A stretch of 64,000 nucleotides of DNA from Mycteria americana (lineage: Eukaryota; Chordata; Aves; Ciconiiformes; Ciconiidae). The notes under the pieces are model-generated. The model was given only the letters and a program-made list of their open reading frames with translations. It was not told the DNA's origin and did not search any database. The stretch covers positions 41,396,135 to 41,460,134 of the forward strand of contig NC_134365.1 of NCBI RefSeq assembly GCF_035582795.1. Direction: 5' to 3'. The translations under genes were made by a program, and so were the position numbers. This document shows, one piece after another, positions 22,129 through 32,131 of the stretch (the stretch's first letter is position 1; the number at the start of each line of letters is the position of its first letter).

Positions 22129-25100
22129 GGCTGGGCTCCCCAGTGTTGAAGGTATAGAGTTACCTCCTTACTGATACCACTGTAGCATTGTGTTGTTTGA
22201 GGTACATTTTCGGCTTCCTTACAAACTCATGATGATAATTTTATTTTCGTTACTATTATGGGGGTTTCTCCAGAAACTCCTGAAAAAAGAAACATATCAT
22301 TTCAAAGTATTCACAAGGGGTTAAGCCCCCCTGTGCTCACTATAGTGCATGCTTTCTCTGAGTATGTCAAGCCTCTGCATTAGAGGAATTTGCATGTAGT
22401 GATACTGTGTGCTATGGCTGTCAACAGAAATGCGAAAGCTGGTGTGTGTCTATCCCCGAGTGCTCTAATGAGCGGCACCACATCTACTCAAACTTCTGTT
22501 TATAAAGAGATTGTTCCAAGCATTCACCCTTAGTGAAAGGTCTGAATGCAAAGCAGTCAGATGAGGGAAAAAGGAGAATATTGTTAAATATACACCCTTT
22601 GAAATTCCCGAAGGAAACCTCATTTCAGTGAATCTAAATACATTTCAAAGTGGCAGACTAAACAAAATACTTCAAGAAGGTAACTCGAAAAAATTGAACT
22701 TTTTTTTCTTATTTAGAAATGCTGTTGGCTGTGAACAGGGTCACTGCCTTTGTTGGAGGTAGGCGAATCATCTGTAATGAAAGACTTAGCCATTGAATTT
22801 TACTTCTTTTCTGCTTTTGATCTATTCACAAGCTCATCATGAGATTTATTTGTTGTTCAAAAATCTCCCTGCATTTTTACTCAATAATGTGTCTGCATGA
22901 ATAGCTGTCAAATAGCCAGTATTGCTTGATGTCTGGACTCCAACACTGGGCTGTACTGGCTAGTTGCCTGGGTTACCTGTGTTAGATCTATCTGTTTCTT
23001 GTAGTGGAGCATTCCTGATACTACTCACAGACTGTGAATTTTGAATAATTCAGTCAAATGTGAAATGCCAGCTGTGTTTTTGGTGACTATTGATGTCTTT
23101 GAGATTGAAAAATAAGCAACTGTTCACAAATTTATTTGTACCAGCTCTGAATGAAGAAAGAAAGCACAAACAGGAGTCACCAATATCTCTGAATCAACAT
23201 TTGCCTGCAATTTGAGCAACTTTTACAGGGGGAAAGAAAACACCTTTACTTCATTAATTCTTAGGATTAATTTCTAACACTGGGATTTTTGAAAGTTTTT
23301 CAGTTGTATATAACTATCTTCTTATGAGATAATTACAACTATATGAGAGATTTAATCTCTAGGTGAGTAATTTTAGAGCTAAAATATCAAAGGCCTCCTC
23401 TTCCAAAGAAAAACGAATTAATCTTTGCATATTGTGAACATATCACACACATCTGAATTCAGAGTGGTCCGTTCAAATATCCTTTGAAATCTTAAATCCG
23501 GTAGAAAGAATGTAAAGATCTTTTCTTAAGGATACTTATTTGGCACTGGTCTTGCAAGTATTTACACACATTAGTAGTTCTATTGTCTTCATGGCAACTA
23601 ATTTTATATACATAAAAACTTATTGATTGTGCTACTACATGTCAGCTTGGGGCTGTAGCCCCATCCCATTAGCAGTTCCTGTATTCCTGTCCATGTGCTA
23701 GGGTTGCAGTCACGCAGTTACTCATTCTCCCCTTCTTCCCCCTTGCAACAGGGAGTGCAAGTGAATCAGCTCTTGACATGGTTGGTGTTCTCAGGACTCA
23801 TCCTGACAACATCTTTACAAGGTACTTTTAGAGAACAGATAAAATCTCATGTTATACATCATGCTGAAAATTGCCAAGTGAACACAAATATTGGTCTCTA
23901 AGCTATACCAAAGAAAACTAAGTGAAGTGGAATGGCTTGAAAGGCCTTTTTATGGACAAGTCAGATTTTGAAGTACTGACTCTGTGACATTAGCACCCAA
24001 CCCCCTGCACAAGCTCTTTGCACAGGTCCCAGGAGGGAGATTCCCAAATGCAAAATGATGTGATGTGAGGAGTGATTTTTCAAAGCCTTAGAAACCAGTC
24101 GGATGAGGAGAGTTGAGCTTATCAGACCTTTTTTCCTGCCTTTGAAAACTTCTAAACACCCTTGAATGATGATTTTTTTTTTTATTAGCTGTCATAGCTG
24201 TCACTGAGATTTTCTTTTTCTTTTTGGTAGCCCAGTTTATAATGCAGGACAGTACCTGAACATGAAGAATAGACATTGTGTTTACCCTGGAGACCAGGCT
24301 TGGAGTTTGCCAGGACTTGATCTGTTCTGTATCTTTCCTGTCAATAGTAGGACAACTGATCTGACTCTTACAATTGCACATAGACTGGGCCAGACAAGCT
24401 ACCCCAGTGTCTTGTCTCTGACACTAGTAAATTACACACATCTGGAGGACAGTGTAGGTCTAAAGCCATACGGGGGGGATATTTTCCTGGTATACTGCTT
24501 TAGTTGCCAATGACTTTTGATTCAGGGACTCTGAAGGAAGAGATCTGCTATAGTAGTATTTAATAGCCCTTAATAGGATTTTCTTCCATGCATCTATTTA
24601 ACAATTTTTGAACCCATGTAGACAGTGTTTCATGAGCATGACTGTAAAGTATCTTTCATATACCTTTGTTAAATAAGAGAAGTAAATTAAAATCATATCG
24701 TACACTGTCTTGTGCTCCTGGCACAGTCTTGATCATTACATTGATGTCTCTTGGCTTAAAAATTATTTTTAATCCTTCATTTGGCACTTTGATTCTTCAT
24801 CTTATTTTGCTGATTTGGCTAACGGAGCAGCATTTTAGTGGAAGGCTCTTCGAGAACTACAGAATTTATACAACATGGAAAGACACCTTTCCTACTTAAA
24901 GAGGCTACCTATAGGTTGTAGCAAAGCCACACTTCACCCGAAAGATGAGGTGGAACTTGAAGTAAAGGGAGCGGACAAGATATTTTTGTAGCTTGTAGAG
25001 GAGCCACATGTTTGGGGCCGCAGGCTGGGGAGTATGTCAGAGACAGGTCCAAGATTTGAAATCAGAACATGGGAGCCTGCATGCCCCATTCGTGCTTGCA

Positions 25101-27216
25101 TTCACCAGCCTACATGTAACAACAATGTAATAATCAGCTATTTGCCTTCAGGTGAGGCTTTAAAACATTTATTCGTCTCAACAGCCCTTTCTTTGTTCAG
25201 TCATTTCTGCTCCAGTGCAGTTATCCTGTATATAATATACGGAGTACCACAGTCAGTGTAGTTTACTATACAAAGAGAGGCACATAGTGGGTCTGGCCTA
25301 TAAAAAGTGTCTCTATATAATTAATATTTAACCTCCTTATCAGTATGCCTCGATGTTTGTAGACTTGAAAGCACAGCTTGCCAAAGCCTGCGGAGTCTCG
25401 TAATGCACTGAGCCGCCTCTGCGTGTCTGTCTGTGAGTGGGAGCGTGGGGGGAATCGTGTATTGCTGACTAATGATCTGAAGATGGCAGCATTGGGTGAG
25501 CTATCTCATTTTCTTAACTAAGCAGAGCTCTTAAATACAGAAATTGTAGTTGTTGCATATGGCAAACTTATCAAAAAATCAGCTTTTCATCTGAAGGGCT
25601 TTTCTTAATGCTATAGCTTAATACCACAAGTTAGTAGTAGGCAGACGTATTTTATCATCTGGTCTTTTTGTATGCATTTTATTTGAGTTATACTGAGAGT
25701 GCAAGTCTTATCAATACTCAAGATAGGCTCTCATCAGCAAGTGTTGGCTCATAAATATGACTCCCTTCCATAATAGTAACAATTATAATAATTTTTGAAC
25801 TTAAGTAAAAAAAGCTCCCTCTTTGTGTGCTATTTATCCATCAAGGAGGAAGTGAAATCGAGGTCTCCCTCTGTCTTGTGAACACCCTGGGCAGCAGGGA
25901 TTGCTCTCTCCTGTGCCAGCGTTAGCTCTCTGCCTTCTGCCCCTTCCTTCCCCAGGAGTGCACATCCTCAGGGGAGTGGAGAGCGTTTCTCTTCCCTCCC
26001 TCCGCTGGCCCTCTGGGTTGCCGAGTGGGCATTCTCCTGGGAGCAGCATGATGTCGGTTTGGTCCTCCTCAGCCTGAGGAAGGGCTACAGTAAATGTGTC
26101 CTACAAATGGGGACAAAGTCATGGCTTCTCTTACAGACCTGTAGCAGACAAACACCAGACTCCCCCCTTTTAGCTGCTGTTGGTTTTACGAATGAAAACA
26201 ACTGTGATCACTGTGTTTTATCAGGAGCCCAGTTCTGCAGTGTATCTGTCAGGTTGTTTATGTCGGAGCATAACAACTACCTGATGGGATCTTTTAAGAG
26301 AATTGAGGGGGAGGGGGCAAATTCAAGGACATTAGTGGGATTTCAGTGTAAAGCTGAGTGGTTCATTGCTGACAAGGGCAGCATGTACAGAACAAGGACT
26401 GTAGCCTCCTGACGGTTTTTCTGGCAAAATATTTAGGCAGGGAAGCTAAGTTTGTACTCTTCTTGGTGGTAGGTCTCTCAGCTTCACGTATCACTCCTAC
26501 AGTGATGCCTTTGTCATTTTGTGTGCCTGGCTGTTTGTCCCTGAGACATCTTTTTTGGAAACCAGTTGTCTTGGCCTTCCTCTAAGTGGTGACATCAGCT
26601 CATTGCATCTAATGAAAATGTTTATGCTAGCTTGGCTTGTCTGAGTCAATAGCAAAGCCAGAGGTGGACCTTTGATTTTTTTGTTTGACAATGTTGTGCT
26701 TTCACCTGCTCTTGTGGATATCTGTGCCTTTGACTGCTGTGATGGAATTTGACTCAAGACATTTGAAGTCACTGCAACCTTTCCTTCTTCCCAGCTGACT
26801 TAGCAGGTTTGGATCAGACACAGGGCTCATGTTTTAATTCTTTTTTATTACACCCTTCTACATAGTGCTATGCTGCATGAATCACTAACTCTACAGAACT
26901 TTTATGAGAGGCAGAGAAATGAATAATTTCTCAATTTCTAAACATTTGTTGAACTTAAAAGAACTGTTAATTTCTGCTCTTTTGCATTTAGTATGATACT
27001 CAGCCTGGAAGAGAGGGGGGGATTAAGGAGGAAATGGACCAAAAAAAAATCATCGTGTTAGGATCCATTCTCAAGTTATTCAGAAAAACTTAAGATTTAG
27101 TACCAAATACTAGCTTGTTTCTTATCCTAAATTCATATTTCCTGCAAAGACATGTTAGGTTCAGTGGAGTTAATGTCCCTTTGCACAAAACCTGGAATTG
27201 TCAGATAATGTAATAA

Positions 27217-27248
27217 ACACACACATATGGGGGGTGTGTGTGTGTATG
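27217..27248. repeat. CA repeat and TG repeat facing each other (imperfect inverted repeat)
   Basis: A run of AC dinucleotides, then ATAT and six G, then a run of TG dinucleotides. The two arms are near-complementary and could pair as a hairpin. The alternating purine/pyrimidine pattern is also the type that can form Z-DNA. Confidence 0.8.
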
Positions 27249-27717
27249 CAGTATTTTTGTATAAGTTAGAAATCAACTTCCTAAAACCTTCATATGTAGC
27301 AATAGTTACTAGCTTAATCTCAACTGTTTGATCTAACATCAAAAGGCAATCTTGATGTGTCCTAACAAAACCAAACTAAAACTCACTACCATAGGAGCAG
27401 AAGTGACTGTCGTCTTTTGCATTTAGTGGACAGTGCTTCTTATGGTCTTCCTAACATTTAACTTTGTTGGGTGGATACAGCCGAGTTAGATACAGTACTG
27501 TTGTGCTGATTTAGCACATTTCTTTCACAGCTTCTCATCAGTGTTACAGCTCAGATATGTTACCTGATTGAATGGAGACGTAAAGAACAATTGTAATGGG
27601 TTGGTCAAGTGAACTCATTCGGCTGACTGTAATTTTCTTTCTGTAATTTAAGAAGCCAAGTGGCATATTAGTTCTTCATTTATGACAGAGTAAAATCTAG
27701 TGAAGGCTAAGGCCTTG

Positions 27718-27832
27718 GCTCAAGAAGGCTCTTAAGCACATACATATAAGTAAGTTCATTATAACTCAAGACAGCACTTAAATACATGCCAGACTTTAAA
27801 GTGGCATCAGCTTGAGCTTAAAGCTGAGTGCT
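27718..27832. repeat. Possible old amniote repeat (AGCACTTAA type)
   Basis: Contains 'gctcttaagcacatacat' and 'agcacttaaatacatgcc' in a partly mirrored arrangement. This resembles the palindromic family with 'agcacttaagcacatgctta' cores found across sauropsid genomes. Family assignment is from memory and uncertain. Confidence 0.35.
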
Positions 27833-28196
27833 CTGAACTAGATCTCAGAGATCTTCAGAGGTTCCTAGACAGGCAGACCAACTACCTTGCAGGATTTTAT
27901 TTTAAGGCACCTCATTTATTTCAGAAGGTTTCAAAAATCTCTGCAGATTACTATCAGCACCTTTGGTACCTAAATGATCTTGCTTGTCTGTTCCTAACTG
28001 GACATTCCTGCGAACTGCTTGGGTGCCCAGAAAAAAAGCAGAATCTCACATTTTTGTGCAAAACTCCCTTACTGCAGAACACAACATTTAAAGTACTTAG
28101 CAGTAATAACATACTTTATCTGAAGTTATATTAAAGACATGAAATTCTGAAGAAGTGGGGCAATCAAGTGAATATGGTACCGATTGTCATTGCTGA

Positions 28197-28370
<174 letters not shown>

Positions 28371-28774
28371 TAATCTTACAAAATAATAGTTGGATGTAAA
28401 ATATTTTGACTTTCAAATAATAGTTAAAGTTCTCAAGATAAAAAGCTGACTTTTAAAATGTGATATTGACCTAAAAGCTGTGCTTGAAATATCAGCTGGC
28501 ACTTGAAGCATGAAATGGATTTGTAAGGCCCGAAGTACCAAAGCAACTATAAACTACAAAACTTATTTCTGTTTGAATTTCCATTTCTTGTAAAAGGAGG
28601 CTCATAGGTTCTAACAGGTAAGGGTGCCTTGGGCTCTGAAAGCTTTGTTTAGAAGAGAAGCATATATTTTTAATACACACACAAAAATGTTTTGAAATCA
28701 GACACGATTCTGTTGTAAGTAATCCAGTGTATTTCAATGGATTCATTATTGATATGAAAAGAACAACATTTATT

Positions 28775-28932
28775 AAGGCCCTGATTCAGTAGATTAATCA
28801 TGTTTAAAATTAAGGAATGCTTATAAACTCATGTTAGACTTGAAGTACATGCCTATGTGACAATACATAGAGCCCTATTCTTATAAAGGTGAAAGTGTTT
28901 AACTTTGCACGGTGTGAGTAGTTGCAGTGGAT
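28775..28932. repeat. Possible old amniote repeat ('aaggccctgattcag' type)
   Basis: It opens with 'aaggccctgattcagtag' and later reads 'ctattcttataaaggtg' and 'agtgtttaactttgcac', followed by 'gtgagtag'. These blocks occur in this order in an ancient palindromic repeat family common in turtles, crocodiles and, in decayed form, birds. Similarity is by eye only. Confidence 0.45.
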
Positions 28933-29912
28933 CATTTATTGCCTCTTTTTATGCCTAGAAAACATAGGGAACGAGCAAAAGGTATTTTATCACAAGTGTA
29001 GTATTTTGGGACATAATACATCTCTCTGTTGGCAAGATGGGAGGGAAGGGGAAGGAGAGGGAGGAGTACTATCTTCTGGGACCTAAATGAACTCTTGGTG
29101 GCTTTTCAAGTAAACATTTGGTTTTAGAAAGCATATACAGAATAGTATTTACAAACTGTTTAGCAATATATCTGCTGTTTATTTGTGTTTAAGCATCCTC
29201 CCACCCTCCTGGGCTGGCTTTCAGTGAACTACCTGGCAGTTTAATAGAAGTATCTCAGTCTCTCTTTGCTGTTTGTTTCACCTGTAGCTGAGAATATTCA
29301 TGGCGAAGCTCATTAGTCAAATTGCTATTCTTTCATTAGTAGAAAAAAGGTTGAAGAAAATTACCTTCTCCGATATTTTTTCTTTGATTGCATTACAGTT
29401 GCTCTAAGTTCAGTGCATTCTTCAGCCACGGCAGCATTCTGTATCAGCCTGGCAATATTTTATACCCACAGTGCAAAGATGGTTAAATGCAAAGAGATGA
29501 ACATGTCCCACTTGTTTTCCTCTGGCTCAACAACATTCAGTGCTGAGCCCCAAATTCTGTGCAGGATTCTGCAGAGAATCAGGCCTTTTATTTAAACTAA
29601 CAGTTACGGTCATTAGGTGATGACCCTGAAAATACCTATTACATCATTTACAAAATCTAAGGGCATAAAGGCAAGGAAATGAATAGTCAAGAACATAATA
29701 AATCTTCTGCCATCAGTGTCATAAACAAACACATTATTCTTGTCAAGTGTGCATATTTTGTTACCACACATTTGTGATCCCAAATCTGTGTTCTTCATTC
29801 AGTCATAATCTCAGAGTATAAATGCGAAGGATAATCCTTTTGAAAAGAAACAGTAAAAATTAAATAATGTTCACATTAATGGACTATATTGATCTGCTTC
29901 AAAGGTACGGCC

Positions 29913-29927
29913 ATATATATATATATC
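29913..29927. repeat. (AT)n dinucleotide run
   Basis: Short perfect AT repeat in intron 9. Confidence 0.8.
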
Positions 29928-29987
29928 ATAATAATTTTGCCATAAATCAATAGTATTATATACATTTCTATTACACTACATATATAT

Positions 29988-30070
29988 TTCATAGATGTGA
30001 AGCCAGAAGGGACTGTTAGATCATCTGGGTTGACCTCTTGTGTATCATAAGCTATTAAATTTCACCAGAT
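29988..30070 (-). repeat. Old CR1/L3-like or related amniote repeat fragment
   Basis: The blocks 'tttcatagatgtgaagccag', 'aagggactgttagatcatct' and 'gggttgacctcttgtgtat' follow the pattern 'tcatagactttaaggccagaagggacc...gatcatctagtctgacctcctg' that recurs in sauropsid genomes. The start resembles a reversed CR1 3' end, so minus orientation is suggested. The family is not certain. Confidence 0.5.
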
Positions 30071-31056
30071 CTTGCATATAGCAAGCATAGGAACTTAAGT
30101 TAGATGTTTCAGTTATTGAGAGACTAAGCTGCAGGCACAGAACAGCACCATACCACAAGTAGCCATAGTCTCTATGAAGGAACTGATAAGGTGAAAAATG
30201 TCCAGAAAGTCTTTGTGGGACTGTGCTCCAGGGTACAAAAGAAGGTAAAAGGTAAGGAAAAAAATGCAAGAAACTACTAAGTTTTCCGCTAATCTGACCA
30301 TGGGAGAAGCTGTTTCTAGACCAGAAACCTGGCAGTGAGTGTGCTTCTTGTCAACAAGATACATCAAGCAGGTGCTTAGGAAAGCGAATGTCTGGGCAGC
30401 CGTGACATTGGTGCACAGCCTTGCATCACGCCATTGCCTGTCTCTGATGTTTCCTGGGAAAGCAACCTCCCTTACCTCTGCCTGTATCTCCTAGCACCCA
30501 TTGGGAGGGAATATTTCTTCCTTGACCAGAAGGTGTCTGAAAGATAATGCTAATATTGCATTGACTTACATAAGACTGTAGTTGAGATCTTGATGATACC
30601 AATATCCTGATTTTAACTGAAATGCTAATGGATGGCAGCAATTGCTCTGAAAATGATGACAACAATACTGGCTATTTCTGTGGTGAGTGGGGATGAATAG
30701 GAGACTCAGACTGCATGGCCATGAAGTCTGACCCTTGTGTGTGCAACACCCATACTTCTCATAGGAGTCAGAGTGAAGTCCTTTCAGAAATAACTACTGC
30801 CATTCTTAAGACAGTGGTGATTGTGGGCCCATAGTCCCTTCTGTGAAGAAGTTCAAATACGTATTTATCCTTGTCACTGGGAATGCAGATCTTGTTTCCG
30901 TGTTGAATTTTGCTACCTTGACTTTACAGGCATTTGATATTAATATGCTTTTGTCAGCAAGAAGAAAAGCCTTTCTGCAGCTGCCCTCCCTATCAGCTCT
31001 CTTTTCAATGCAACAGTATTCTCACGAAACAAAACAGTGGTCAATTTTATGTATAA

Positions 31057-31076
31057 TTTCTAGAAATTTCTAGAAA
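31057..31076. promoter_or_regulatory. Heat-shock-element-like array (4 perfect pentamers)
   Basis: Four contiguous alternating pentamers, nTTCn-nGAAn-nTTCn-nGAAn (tTTCt aGAAa tTTCt aGAAa), make a perfect palindromic site of the kind bound by HSF1 trimers. It also arises as a 2 x 10-bp tandem duplication of 'atttctagaa' (31056-31075). No binding evidence is available, so function is inferred from the motif only. Confidence 0.5.
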
Positions 31077-31293
31077 TAAATAAGTTGCACTATTTGCAGG
31101 GTGGAAGTGGCCAGCAGTATTTGGGCCTTTCAGATGAGGAATGGCTTGTTCAGTCATCCCTGTTTCTATATTACACTGCTCCACTCCACAAATCTGGTCA
31201 AGAGCTTTAGCAACAAAGAACTATAAAAGCTAGAGAAATATGGGCACCAGCCTATCAATATAGGATTCCCTTCAAGTCTTTTTCCCCACTCAG

Positions 31294-31440
31294 TATTTAG
31301 ATTTCAAATTTCAGATATTGAAAAATGCAACTCCTGATGTGCATGCTATGGAAGCATCAAGCAAAAAAAATTTAAAAGCACAACAAAATAAGGAGGAAGA
31401 GAAGATTAAAAATGAAGCCTGGGGGAAACCGAATAATACA
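31294..31440 (+). other. Exon-like segment in TPH2 intron 9 (candidate cassette exon)
   Basis: A pyrimidine-rich tract ('tctttttccccactcag') ends at 31293. A second possible acceptor, 'tttcag', ends at 31314. The segment is open with no stop in the frame set by exon 9 and runs to a consensus donor, GTAAGT at 31441. Lengths of 147 or 126 nt are both multiples of three and phase 0/0, so inclusion would add 49 or 42 residues between K388 and H389. The predicted insert is strongly charged: Lys, Glu, Asn and Gln dominate, and one stretch reads 'NKEEEKIKNEAW'. The DNA is rich in GAA/GAG/AAG-type purine runs that resemble exonic splicing enhancers. I recognise no protein family. It could be a real lineage-specific cassette, a non-productive alternative exon, or chance. 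Confidence 0.35.
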
Positions 31441-32089
31441 GTAAGTAGTTATAAAATGTTCTGCCTAATATAGTCAGGTTAACTCTAGCTAACGCTATTA
31501 CACAGTATATATTTGAGGCTTAGAGATAAGGCAGAAATAATGTACATTTCAATTATTAAAACTATTTCTAAAAGGCAGTCCAAATGTCTTTGGAAACTTT
31601 AATCCATTTACTTTGTATGATGCTCTCTTGAACCCTTTCATTAAAGGAGTCTCCTATCAACTTCAGTTGGCTGTAGATCAAGTCGTATATCCCTATTATA
31701 TGCTTCTATATTTAACAGAGAGATAGACTTCAAATCTTCCTGTATAGATTTTCAAAGTCAAATACAATATCCAGTCATATTTTGTTTTAACAATAATTTA
31801 TGTGAAGAAGAGCCAGCATTAGCCTTTATAACCAAAAAGATTCAAATACAAGTTTTGGCTCTGTTTTCTGAAGAGGATGGAGATGATGGAGAAAACAACT
31901 CCTGGATCCCAGATGCTCATTTTAGTGCTCTTTTTAAAAAGAGAGTCTTTTCCTCATTTGTCTGAACACTATATAAAATTATACTGATGAAATAAAAAAA
32001 ATCTGGTAAAATCAGGACACTGTCAGATTTGCAACCTATGTTGTAGATAAGCAGAAAAACATTAAAGAACTGGTTTTCCAAGACTGTGT

Positions 32090-32131
32090 CCCCCCCTCTC
32101 GTCGTGTCCCCCCTGTCCGTCCCCACCCCCC
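32090..32131 (-). other. Potential G-quadruplex (C-rich on + strand)
   Basis: C tracts of 7, 6, 4 and 6 bases with spacers of 11, 7 and 1 nt. The minus strand therefore carries four G tracts. One loop is longer than the usual limit of 7, so a stable quadruplex is possible but not assured. Confidence 0.45.

Noticed and set aside
23752..23821. Exon-like 70-bp segment in intron 8 with a strong pyrimidine tract
   Set aside because: The donor (GTACTT) is weak, the length is not a multiple of three, and inclusion would shift the TPH2 frame. Probably chance.
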